DNA from: Gaeumannomyces sp. JS-464
Lineage: Eukaryota; Ascomycota; Sordariomycetes; Magnaporthales; Magnaporthaceae
DNA: 64,000 nucleotides
NCBI GenBank assembly: GCA_002197995.1
Contig: NGZR01000002.1
Location: forward strand, 6,758,001 to 6,822,000
Direction: 5' to 3'
Below, one piece after another: positions 36,950 to 47,361 of the stretch. The translations under genes and the position numbers were made by a program. Within the stretch, counting starts at the first letter, position 1. Each line of letters starts with the position of its first letter. Below the pieces are notes generated by a model. That model saw only the letters and a list, made by a program, of their open reading frames with translations, was not told where the DNA came from and did no database searches.

Positions 36950-37722
36950 TTACAGAAGCACAACAAAGGCGCCGATGGCGCCCAGCGCCGCAGCGGCAGA
37001 GACGGCCACGCCCGCGGGGGCGGCGGCCTTCTTGCTGGTGGTGGCGGCGGCGTAGCAGACGCGACAGTGCCCGACTTGCTCGAGGTGGTCGAGGAGGACG
37101 TCGTGGTGGTGCTAGAGCTTGAAGTTGATGACGACGACGATGACGACGACGAAGACGTGCTGGTAGCAGTAGTCTGGCTGCTCCCCGTGGTGCGGGCCCC
37201 GTAAGAGCTGGTGCTGGTGCTGTTCCCGCTCATCATGACGGTGAACAGGCTCCTGCCGCCGTCGCAGCTGACGGTGCCGTCGACGAGGCCGACGCGGGCG
37301 CCCTCGCAGCACACGTTATTGAGCATGTTGCCCGGGCAGCCGCGGTACAGCGGGTTGGAGGTGACGCACGGGGCCAGGGGCAGCTGCCACTCGACGCCGG
37401 CGCCCGAGCAGTCCGGGTCCGTGGACGACCTGCAGCACAGGCCCCGGTCGGCGTTGTAGACGCCGGCGCAGGGCAGCGGCGGCACGGGCCGGGTCGTGCC
37501 GACGGGGAAGTTGAACTCGGGGCGCGCCGGGGCTGTGGTGCAGTAAGCGGGCGTGCCGGTGATGGTGGCCGTGTTGGAGGTCGAGGTGCTGCTGCTAGTG
37601 GTGCTAGTTGAGGTCGTCGAGGTCGCCGTGGTCGAGGTCGGGACTGCCATGGCGACGGCGGGCAGCAGCGCGAACACGGTCGCGAGGGTGCGTGTGTTGA
37701 TGGTACCGCTGACTTGCGACAT
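36950..37722 (-). CDS. GPI-anchored, Ser/Thr-rich, cysteine-rich surface protein (one apparent single-base loss)
   Basis: Signal peptide within residues 1-26 (hydrophobic TLATVFALLPAVAMA). A Ser/Thr stretch (29-55) precedes a compact domain with ten cysteines (61, 85, 96, 97, 105, 119, 129, 138, 139, 153), and a long Ser/Thr stalk (about 167-225) follows. In the open frame the C-terminus becomes Pro/Arg-rich nonsense ending at 36943. The frame one base away ends instead in SKKAAAPAG followed by a hydrophobic Ala/Leu/Val tail and stops at 36950-36952, a textbook GPI-attachment signal. The switch lies in 37045-37075 and needs one missing base. With it the gene has 258 codons, or 257 residues. 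Such proteins sit on the plasma membrane or are transferred to cell-wall glucan. Two CC pairs in the order C-CC-C-C-CC-C recall hydrophobins, but spacing differs and two cysteines are extra. Family not assigned. Confidence 0.78.
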
Positions 37723-38274
37723 TATGATAGCGTTTGTTTCACTTCCTTGCTTGCTTTTCTCTTTTTGCTCTCCTCACTCTGTTGTTTTTCCGTGGTGCAA
37801 AGTTTGATATCGTAATGGACGACGACAGATAGCAACATGCAACGCCAAGAGGCATCGCCCATGGCAGTGGTTTCGGCTGCTTTATAATTGATAAGAGCCA
37901 TGTCGACATATCTCCCTGGCTGTGTCGTCCCGGTTGCTTGAAATGGTGGCGATTCTAGCCATTGCGCATGTCGCAGTAAGCCGGCGACTGTTTTCCAGAT
38001 CCTTGCACGACCGCCTGTGGCCCCGCAGTAATCGTCAGGGGCCGTGGCTGACTCCCCGTATCGCAGGTGGGGCAAATGCCGAATCCGGACACTGAATTGG
38101 TGCTGCAGCCAATCAAAGTCAGGCCGCGGCGCGCTGTCTGCTGGTTTTGGGCGACACCGAGCCGCTGTAACTGAGCAGGCGTCGCTGACTGTGCAGCACT
38201 CCTGCACCCAGCATAGCCCCGTCAGCATGCTAATCCCTCCAGCTTTGGCTTTGCGGTTCCTGCCTCTGACGGAG

Positions 38275-38297
38275 TTTTTTTTTTTTTTTTTTTTTTT
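38275..38297. repeat. Poly(T) tract, 23 bases
   Basis: Uninterrupted T run at the start of the transition from GC-rich to AT-rich sequence. Confidence 0.9.
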
Positions 38298-38574
38298 GTT
38301 CTGTTTTTTTTGTTTCTAACCGACTTTGAATTTCTGCTTAAACGAGATTTTGCGCAATTTTGATTTGGAAAGAGGGAGATGCCGGGTTAAGAGGCTCTAA
38401 AAGCGTGACGTCGACACCCCTTACTGGCAAGGAAAAGAAAGGAACGAGAGCAAGGTCACAGCAAACTAAACCAGTCACATGGAAACCGCATGATACTTCA
38501 CTCCATATACACAACCGCTTCCGAAGCACATACGACCATACCCACTGGAATATACGGGATCCCGTCCGCTCTCC

Positions 38575-38770
38575 TCTAGTTAAACCAGTGAGGCTGGATT
38601 GAAACTCACGTTCCGTTGGGAATACGCTCCTCGACCTTTAACCAATAGCCGCCCGCCATTAGCGCCCCACCCTCCCACTTTTTTCCATGCTCCACCTGGC
38701 AAATCTACCGATTCCCTCCGATTTTTTTTTTTACCAAAAACGGATTTTTATTTCCAAATATTTTTTAGCC
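38575..38770 (+). repeat. Direct repeat, left copy
   Basis: Shares a diverged match of roughly 180 bp with 42100-42270 in the same orientation. The best core is CCGCCCGCCATT, preceded in both copies by GGATTG, then an ACCTT..CCAAT segment. I aligned it by eye and the ends are approximate. Confidence 0.5.
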
Positions 38771-39222
38771 GGTATACCAGTCCACGACCACTAACGGACC
38801 GCCACCGACATGTTTTCTCATTTAAAAAGATGCTTTAAGATTTATAGGATCCCAATTCCAGGCTTTACAGCATCCTGTTCAGGTTAACACCAAAGCAATA
38901 TTTTAAACTTTAGTTAACTCCCCAGAATGCACCTTTTTAAAGCGATTATCTTTTTAAGCCTTAATATTTAAATCATTAGCTGCTAACCAGCTGCTTTTTA
39001 AGCACGAAAGGCCTGCGCTTTAGCGTTTTTCCAGAGTTTCCTGCCACCGCTGGACGAGCTTTTTTTGGAGGATGGCGCCTTTTTATTAGCAAAAGGCGGG
39101 GCTTTTACTTTATATATAGGAGGCGGCGTTTTCCTGTTAGGGTTATTGGGGTCCGGCATATACGTGGGGAAATATGTTAAAACTATTCGGCAGCATTTAT
39201 TATTTGCTTGTTAATAGGAGTT

Positions 39223-39468
39223 TTATAAAAGAAATGAGGGAAAAAAAAGGTTAAAAGGAAAATCGAAAGGAGGGTTTAATTTATCGCAGCGGCAATTATT
39301 GGAGCAAACGGACAGGGAGCAATCCGGCTTGCCTTTGTTATTGCAAAAGTTACAATTTAGCAAAAAACCGTACAGTAAAGCCGGCTTATCGCAAACCATT
39401 TCGAATTTGCCCGCCGTTAAATTAGCAGTAGCGTTAAAAAGAACGAGGAGAAAGGAAACGGCGTGCAT
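39223..39468 (-). CDS. Small cysteine-rich secreted protein candidate (81 residues)
   Basis: Residues 1-19 form a hydrophobic signal peptide. The next 42 residues hold seven cysteines (26, 39, 42, 50, 55, 59, 61) in a dense C-x2-C, C-x4-C-x3-C-x-C pattern, followed by a Phe/Pro/Leu-rich tail that looks less protein-like. The start context is good (AAA before ATG), and TATAAA lies just upstream, close to the start. The frame contains no premature stop although it sits in the RIP block. Small secreted cysteine-rich proteins in AT-rich isochores are often effectors or antimicrobial proteins; that is analogy, not evidence here. Seven cysteines is an odd number, so one may have been lost, or a C-terminal exon is missed. 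Chance is the alternative. Confidence 0.42.
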   Translation of the reverse strand: MHAVSFLLVLFNATANLTAGKFEMVCDKPALLYGFLLNCNFCNNKGKPDCSLSVCSNNCRCDKLNPPFDFPFNLFFPSFLL

Positions 39469-39487
39469 TTTGTTTATAATTGGTAGT

Positions 39488-39556
39488 TGTATATATGTAT
39501 ATGTATATATATGTATGTATGTATATGTATGTATATATATATGTATGTGTGTATAG
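39488..39556. repeat. TA/TGTA-rich microsatellite
   Basis: Mixed TATG and TATA units over about 70 bp, directly upstream of the start codon of the small secreted ORF on minus. Confidence 0.85.
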
Positions 39557-39559
39557 GAA

Positions 39560-40982
39560 AAAGGAAATAAAAAAATAAATAAGAAATGGGAAAATGGGTA
39601 AAGCAGTTTAATAAATGCTATGGTATTAAATGTTAAAAATAGTGTTTAGGAAAAGATATTTAAATTTCGTTAAAATAGTAAAACCGTTTTTAATATATAC
39701 ATTATAAAACAAAAACGAAGCGGACTCGCGGAGAAGTTAAAAGGACCTTTTTACCCGACTTTATTAACGGTTGTTATACCAAAAGCACGGTTTTTACCCC
39801 ACTAAATACCTAAATACGCAGTTACTCGCTATGGCTTATATAAGTCGAATAGGGTAAATATATATATTATAAATTGTATTGCATTTTTATTTTTTAAACC
39901 TTTTTATTTTAAAAAATAAAACTACTAACATATTTACAACCGTGCCGTTAAATAAGGATTATTACGATATATTAAAATGTTAAAACAATATTAAGTCGTA
40001 ACGTTTAGCGTTAGGATAAGCTTAATAACTGTAATTCGAAATAGGGGATTTAAAAAGCTAATACGATAAATAAAACTAAAATGTGCTTTTCTTTTCGAGC
40101 ACGATATTCCCTTAATTTAGCAAGCTAGTACAACCGTAATTAATTATCGCTACGGTAATTTTATTTGGTAAAACGCGCGGGTTAACAATAAACCCTTTCC
40201 TAATAATACAATTGCAGCATTTTAAACGATATGCACGATTTCATATTTTTTTATAACTTAAACAAACCGATGTTAAAAATATAAAAGCTATATTACTATA
40301 ATTAGTAGTTATTAGTTTCCTAATAAACGCATAATCGACTGCAAATATTAACGGGTTAATAGTTTAGCTAAATGCGTTTTAATTAGCCTTTTATAATAAG
40401 CTAGTTATTTATAGCAAAACATTTTAAACGGGCTATTTAATTAGGTAATTATTAGGCATAATAAATTAATTTTGCTTTTTTTATGCTATAAATAAGTACC
40501 AAATCGCTATATAAAAAGGCGATAAAACCCGCCGGTTATATAAAACTTTACTAGTTAGCGTTGCGAAAAAAATAAAATGGGTTTAAAAAAAACTGTAATA
40601 ACAAATCTATTACAAAAAAAAGCTTATTGCAAAACAAAGCATTTAGCAATTCCTAATGCTATAACGCATTTTTCGAACCGCGCTTTTTGTTATTTGCTTG
40701 TAAGGTTTTCACTCGAAAAAAGAAAAAAAGGGCGTTTTAAAATTATCTACATATGCACTTTCGCTTTATAGCTTTTCACATTTTAACCTTAAGCTCGCAA
40801 TATATCAACAGCTTTTGCTTCCGCCTTTCCCTATTGTGTATACGCGTTTCGTACGCGTTAAATGGGCTTTGTGCTTTACTTTTAACGTTTGTTTTATAAT
40901 TAACCTAATACTTTTGCGGTTTTAGCCCGCTGCTTTTAAGCGGCCCTGTCGTCTTTTTAAAAATCTACAGCGGTAGGACACC
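39560..40982. other. AT-rich stretch without recognised features
   Basis: Strongly RIP-like composition. No protein similarity, terminal repeat or LTR was recognised. Confidence 0.5.
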
Positions 40983-41485
40983 CTAAGCCGTATAATCCTT
41001 TTCCCATTCGCGTAAAAGCTTGATGCTGCTTATGGATAACGGCTCGCCCTCGCGGCCCTCTCTGTGCGCCTTTTCCAGCGTAGCCTCGTACTTTAGGTGC
41101 TTTAATTGGGTCGTTTCGAATTTATAGTTTAGGTAATAAACGCGCTTTTGCCCGTCGCGCCGCCGTTCCTAGCGTTCGGGTATAAGGTAATTGTTAACGT
41201 CGAGTTATAGCGCAAAACTAGGCAGGTCCGAAACGGATAAGTCCAGGACGCCGGCAGTTTGTAAAGCTTTAAATTTAGCTGGGTGCAAATACGAAACGGT
41301 TCGGGTTGCATGTTAGCAATAGTAAACCACGCCCGTTTCGATAAAATGCTTCGTATAACGGTCGAGCACGGCGAAGTTCCAGGTAAACAGTTTGATTTTT
41401 TTAAGCTTTTTTAGCGAAAGTTTATTAGTTTTTTTGTAAATGTTATAATTTCTATTATTAAAGTTGGTAAAAAAAGGGTTTATGC
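40983..41485 (-). pseudogene. RIP-inactivated coding frame of unknown family
   Basis: One minus-strand frame reads as a credible charged protein across about 165 codons. It is interrupted internally by only three stops (TAA, TAA, TAG) and ends in a further TAG at 40983-40985. All four are explained by C-to-T change of CAA or CAG. The readable segments include HPAKFKALQTAGVLDL, KRVYYLNYKFETTQLKHL and SISSIKLLREWEKDY. I do not recognise the family. It could be a transposon protein or a host gene fragment. The longest stop-free ORF in this place (41129-41311) is in another frame and is probably spurious. The right end is open: the frame may extend past 41485. Confidence 0.5.
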
Positions 41486-42099
41486 TTTATTTAAAAGGAA
41501 GGCGATACCAAACAGCTATTATAAAACGGGCTAAAACAGGCGTTTAAATACCTTTTATATTAAACTTTAACTTACGCTATTAACATTTTTAGTGTTAAAG
41601 CTTTCCTCGAAACCGCCGACGGGGTAACATTCGATTAAGCAGGATTCGTATCGCTACATACGCGTTTATAAAATGGGTTAAATTTGGCAAAGTTTTTCAA
41701 GCTGCCTAAAAAAATCCCTCCTAAAGGAATCCCTCCTAAATTCTCCTTAATAAGCTTTTTTTTTTAATTCGCATTGCACACCATAAATGGTGCAAAATAA
41801 TTACGAGCTAACCGCGGTGGCAACTAAAAAGGAACGCACGCCATTAAGTGCAAATACGAACATATCCCGCTTTTGCGCATCCAAATCGTGCTATTGGTAA
41901 AGCAAAAACGCTAAAAGCACATTTCTCGTTTTGTTTAAGGATGATGCGCAGTGGTTAGAAGATAAGTAGGCGTGTAGGGTGGGGCGCAGCAAACGGTTTC
42001 GGACGGTGAATAAAGGAAAGCTTAGCTCGGAGAAAATGGGAACGAATGCGTCCGTTTCTGGACGCTTTTGATCCCATTTACTTTTAAAACTCTCGACGG
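41486..42099. other. AT-rich stretch without recognised features
   Basis: RIP-like up to about 41.9 kb, then GC content rises. No coding or terminal-repeat signal was recognised. Confidence 0.45.
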
Positions 42100-42270
42100 A
42101 CCAAAACATGTAAGGGCGGATTGGAATTTACAGAGCGGATGGGAGCCGGCACTTGGACCTTGGGCCAATCGCCGCCCGCCATTTGCCGCCCCATCCACTG
42201 CCACGCCCTTCTTCCAATTTCCGACCGTTTTTCGCGAAAACGGAATCCTGTTTACGTCACCACCAACGTG
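42100..42270 (+). repeat. Direct repeat, right copy
   Basis: Partner of the repeat at 38575-38770, same orientation, about 3.5 kb away, and the GC-richer of the two. Together they bracket the small secreted ORF and the unknown RIP-killed frame. Confidence 0.5.
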
Positions 42271-42587
42271 CCGCCGCCGCCGCCACTTCGAATGCCCCCA
42301 TGAAAAGCCCGTTACAAAAGCCTTCGGACGGGTTCGCCTCGTTCGAAAAAAACGCCCGGGTTTATTTTCCTGCGCCTGCCCCAATACCACGCTACGAATG
42401 ACAAAACGTACGACCACCTTGTATGGTTAATTTGTCGTTCGCAAAATTAAAACCAAACCTTTGCTAGCATGTTTGTAAGTACAACGCTGGTTCGAAACTT
42501 TCGCGCCCGCCAAACAAAGCTAAACGGTGTGCAAAAAACCGCGCGAAATGCGACGAAAACGGCCGGGCCCCGTTCCGCAATGCACGC

Positions 42588-42800
42588 CTAAACAGCGATA
42601 AATAATACCGCCAGTTCTGCATTATGGCCAACCACTGCGACCATGTCGCCTCCCGCGCAGGTCAGCCTAACGAGCCATAAGTGGTGCGGGAACGAAATCT
42701 GGGAGGTTACGAATCCGGCGAGCATGGCTATTATAACGCGGGGGATTTGAGAATCATCGTACTTGCCAGCCTCGTTGCGCTTATTCTGTAACAAATGCAT
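42588..42800 (-). CDS. Short hypothetical ORF (70 residues) in a RIP-light pocket
   Basis: An ATG-started frame without stops in a pocket of nearly normal composition next to the left LTR of the first gypsy element. No signal peptide and no domain was recognised. It may be a fragment of a larger interrupted sequence, because the gypsy element inserted about 50 bp upstream of its start. The support is only its openness, and chance is likely. Confidence 0.18.
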   Translation of the reverse strand: MHLLQNKRNEAGKYDDSQIPRVIIAMLAGFVTSQISFPHHLWLVRLTCAGGDMVAVVGHNAELAVLFIAV

Positions 42801-42853
42801 GCATAGCCCCTTACCGCATAAGGAAAAGCGCTGTCATGCTTACTGTTATATGC

Positions 42854-43033
42854 TGTCATAAACCTGGCCACTGGGTGGTCGCCAGTAGGGGTCAAAGTGA
42901 TGTTATTTTAAGAGATAAAAAGGAAGAAAGAAAAGGCTATGGGAAAGGTTGTGTGGTTCCTATATATACACGAGTTGGCTTAGAGGTGACCCCTAAGCTG
43001 TTACTTCCGTGCCCAAAGCACGGAACTATAACA
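42854..43033 (-). repeat. 3' LTR of gypsy element 1
   Basis: Starts TGTCATAAACC and ends CTATAACA on plus. Compared with the right LTR it retains most C and G residues, so it is the less mutated copy. Confidence 0.93.
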
Positions 43034-43062
43034 TAGCCGCCTCCTTCGGGCTCGCCTTTTTT
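43034..43062 (-). other. Polypurine tract of gypsy element 1
   Basis: On minus, a purine-rich GAAGGAGGCGG segment lies next to the inner edge of the 3' LTR, where plus-strand DNA synthesis is primed. It confirms the minus orientation. Confidence 0.6.
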
Positions 43063-45649
43063 AATTGTTTCGTTCCTTTCCCGTTTTTCGCGCGTTCCGT
43101 TAGCATAGGTGGCCCTTTTATTGGAAGGCCTCGTGCCGTGCTGGGGGTGTTATTGGTGTGTTCGGCCACGGGTTAGCTTTTGGGTGGGTGCTTAAGTCCT
43201 CCGTTTTTAACCCGGGCGTTTCTTCCCCTTTTGTCGGTGGCGACGGTTTGCCTCCTGGTTGCCTTATGGTTTTTAATTGCCTCGCTTTTTCTTTCCCTTT
43301 TTTATGCTTGCTTTTGGTTGCTTCGCGTAACTTATTTATCCCTTTTGCGATTTCGCTTTTGCCAAAAAAATTTTCTCGTTTATTATCGTTTCGATTTTAG
43401 CTTTTCGTCCTAATTATTTCCGTTTTTCCTTCGCCTTTTTTTTTGGGTGCTGGTTAACAGTTTTCGTTTTTTGCTTGCTGCGGTTACGTTTTCGCCTTAT
43501 TTCGCCGCCGCCGTCGTTTTGCCCTTTTGTGCGATCCCGTTTTTAGCCCTGGTTTTTTCCGCATTTATCGCGCTTTTATTTTATTACGGACGCTAACCCC
43601 CATTCGCACGTTATTCACGATATTTGCTACCGTTGCCGCTTTTTTTCCGCTTTTTAGCGGTAATAGCGGCGATCCGTTTAAACGCGTAAGTTTTTCCGCG
43701 CTCGTTTGTTATTCGTGTTTAACCCATTATGTTTTTTTAGCATAAACGCGATAAAGGTTATCGCGTTATTAACGCGATTAACTTAACGGGTAACTCGTCG
43801 AACAAGGAGCACGCGGCTTTCGTTTACCAAAAGTACGAGTATAACGCGTGCTTTTAAAAGTCGAAAGTTATTAGGGTTATGGCTTGCAAAAAGTACCAAC
43901 CCGAATAAGCTTGCGACCGTTACCGTAAGGGAAAAACAGCGGGTTGTAAACTTTTTAATGCTGTTTACGTTTTAAGCTTTGCCTTTCGCCGTGCTCGGCG
44001 TAACCTTTTTGCTATAACGATTAATAATTGATATATTTTTACGTTTAGCGTTTTTTCCGGTAAAAGCTCGCGATTAGTTTTTATTTGCGAGTATTTTATT
44101 GCTTATTAGCATTAATCGCGATTTTTTAACGAAATTAACGCGAATTTTAACCGTTAATATATTTAAAATGCCAACTTCGCGAAAAAACGCTTTAATTTTC
44201 GGTAATGCGGTTAGTACTTTTTCCCGTTATGGTAATTAAAGCTAATAGCTTATGGATACGCTTATCCGTAGTTTTGGTTTATATATAGGTAATTAGCTTT
44301 TCCTCGTATGCTTTTAATAATAGCGTCGCTAATCGTTCGTAAAGGTTTTAAATAAAAGCGGAGCGTTGCGCCGAAGCGCGCGATAACCGGCTTATTAACG
44401 TTATTATTTAAGTGGTTGGTAATAACCGTGTTTAATTTAGTAAAAGCTTAGCGCGTTGTCGTTTTGCTTATTATTTTAACTCGAAGCGTCGTAAGCCGTC
44501 GCTTTTTTTTCGTGCCGCCCGGTATTGTAAAAAGCGTTATCGTCGTCGGGATGTTAATCGTAGCGGCGGTAACTTCTTTTCCCGTCGGTACCGTTCCCTT
44601 TTTAAATTTAAAAAGGAAAAGTCTTTTAGCGATAAGGACGCGTTTTAGTTCCGCCTTTTTTTCGTGTTATACGCGCAAGTTTTTTTTTTTAAAGTTGGGT
44701 TTTAAGCATGGTAATAACTTATCGTGCTAAAGCTTTTTTTTATTTTTGTGTTTAGGCCGGCGCGCTTTAACCTCGGCGTTCGTTTTTGTTTTTTTTCGTT
44801 AAATTTTTAAAACCGGCGCGCTTTTTGCTTTTTATCGTATCGTTTATAGTTGTAGTTAAATTGGGGGTTATTTTGGCTTCGTGCTTTTATATAGTGCGCG
44901 CTCGCCCGTTTCCCGGCTTTTTTTTATTTTTAGGTAGTTAAACACCCGTAACGCGCTTTTTTTTATTTATGTAATACCGCCGTTTACTTCCTTTTATTTC
45001 GCAGTTCGGGACCGTTTTAAATGCGCGCGTTCTTTTATTGCGTTTTAAAATTTGCCATTGCCGCTATATTTTTAAAATTTTTTAATGGGTTTTAATCCGC
45101 TTTATTTTATCCTATTTATTTTACTAGTATTTGCTTTTTTCCCCGCCTTTTAGCGTTTTTTATTGTTAAAATCCTTTTTACTAACTACTTTTTCCAAAGT
45201 TTGCTGTTTTCCGGTAATGGGATTAGGACGGGGTTTAATCGTATATCCGTATTTATTTATAACGAAAGCGGGTCGTTCGCTGCTCGTTCGATTAGTTTTA
45301 CGTAAAAGGTGGGGTAAATGCTTTTAAACATATTTAATATAACAATAAAAGGAGTTAAAACCGCGACCATTTCGTATTTGTTTGCCATTTAATTTAGCTT
45401 TTTATTAAAACGGTTTGTTTTAATATTGCGAAAGGATAGTTAAACTTTATCCTTTATTTTGTATTTTTCGGCCGGGCGGCGGAACTTGTTCGTTTGGGAT
45501 TTTTGTTATTATTGCGCAAATGCCGCGGTTATTATAGCGAGTTTTAATTTTTCGCGTAAATGGGTTAAAAAAGCGAAAGCGCGTTTTTTTTATTAGCTTT
45601 AAACGCGTTATTTAATAAAAGGTATGTTAAAATCGGGTTAATGTCGAAT

Positions 45650-46290
45650 TTAAAAAGTAAACGGTTAAAACTATATCCCGTAATAATCGAATTTTTATTA
45701 TTAAACGCGAGCTAGTAAACGTTAAAGTATTATAACCAATCGGTTTGCGCGAAAGTGATAAAGCAGCGTAAATAATGCTAAACCTTTTGGTTTGCTCGTT
45801 TTATACCCCCGTTTATTTCGGGGTGGAAAAATGTAAAAAGCAATTGTTTAATTCCCATTTAAAAATATAGTTTTATTTAAAATTTTCCGACCTAATTCGA
45901 ACTTTTATCGGATATAATACTATTTGGGAAGCTACGAAATCGCTATTAAATAAAACGGAATTTTGCTGCATATTTTTTTGCTTTTATATTATGCATAGCT
46001 TTTAATTGGATATATTTTAACAATTTATTAGTAATTACTATTAAGTATTTCGGTTCCCTTTCGATAGCGGGAAGTTTTATTATAAAATTTATCGAAATGT
46101 TTTTTTAAAACTGGTTTAAAACCGGAAAAAAGCGTAATAACCCTTATTTATATTATCGTAACGGGCGGGATTTGCGGCATATGTCGTAATTGCAAACGAA
46201 TCGTGCTATATCCTGTAATATCCCATCCTAATAGTAATTCCGGTATAAAACGGCGAATATGTTATTTCGACCCGCATGGTTTACAATTGG
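45650..46290 (-). pseudogene. Integrase of gypsy element 1 (RIP-killed)
   Basis: Minus strand reads a decayed zinc-binding region near 46.15-46.29 kb (a YYWDG-like segment, then CNYDICRKS, in which an expected Cys appears as Tyr). Near 45.8 kb comes a FHPEINGG-like segment corresponding to the FHPQTDGQ region after the catalytic core, followed by a RCFITFAQTDW-like segment. Several TAA/TAG stops interrupt it. Family: retroviral-type integrase of Ty3/gypsy elements. Confidence 0.75.
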
Positions 46291-47361
46291 AAAAACGTGT
46301 ATTTTTTAAATTAAAATGGTAATTAATAGTTTTTAAATTAAAAGCTATAGCCGCTTTTTATATTAAAATGCTTTTTATATATTAATTTCGCAGTTTGCTA
46401 TTTGCGTTTTTATATTAGCTTTTAAAGGAAAATTGCGCGCATTTTACTAAATTATTGCAAATTTATTCGTATATTTATATGTCGCGGCGTAACATTTCGT
46501 TTTATAAATTCGCTAAAATTTATTCGCGGAAAATAATAGCTTTCGTTAAAAGGGTGTAACGTAAATATAATTTCGTGTTAATAGCTAAACCGGGTTAAAT
46601 GCTAAAGTTTTTTTTTCGTAATAACGTGGTTTTATTATAAGTTTAGCTTAGGGATAAAGTGGTTATAAATACGAAATTAATACGGAATTTTGCTAACGTT
46701 ATGCTTTAACCGGGTTACATTGGTTATAATAGCGTTACTTTGCGTATCTTTCCTTTTTCGTCCTGTTTTTTTCGTAATAACGCGTTTAATAGTACTGCGT
46801 ATTTCCCTAATCGGTATTACAAATTATAATTAAATTTTGCTAATATTTCCGTTTAGCGCATTTATTTTTCGGATATTTTTCGGGGTTTAAAAAAGTATTT
46901 TAAACTTTTATAATTTGTAAAAATTAGGAACGGTTTGGATACGCTTTATAGTTTTGCGTTCCAAGTTTTTAAGCATTTTATTACCGTTAAAAGTTTTTTA
47001 TTATGGATAATGTAATTGCGTTATGCGTCGTTTAGTTTAGCGGAATGGTAAGCAATTGGTCGTTATAAGCCGTTTTTCCCTTTTTAACATAAGCAACCTT
47101 TTAAAACCGTCCCGGAATAGTTTAACTTTAGCCTTGTATTTTGTTTTAGGTCTTATTATGCTAGTACAAATGTTTAAATAAACGCTAGTTTTAGCCGCTC
47201 GAATGTTATATCGATTTTAAAGTCCTATTAATACGGAATCCCTTTTTTTGGTTAAAATTAGCAATAGCGTAACTAACTTCGAATATTTGTCGATAAAATT
47301 TCGGTAAAAATTGGCGAAGTTAAAAAAGCCGTGAAATCTTTTAAGTTTTTTTTAGCGCTTT

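Larger units (their letters stand above)
37723..38850. other. Upstream region of the GPI-protein gene and transition to AT-rich DNA
   Basis: GC content falls through this stretch. A T23 run lies at 38275-38297. From about 38.85 kb onward the RIP-like composition is continuous. No coding frame was recognised. Confidence 0.55.

Noticed and set aside
41129..41311. 60-codon stop-free minus-strand frame
   Set aside because: It overlaps, in another frame, the more protein-like unknown coding frame whose stops all fit RIP.
43158..44730. Several stop-free plus-strand frames in gypsy element 1
   Set aside because: They are opposite-strand shadows; the element codes on minus, and the translations are Phe/Leu/Val-rich as expected from complementing AT-rich sequence.
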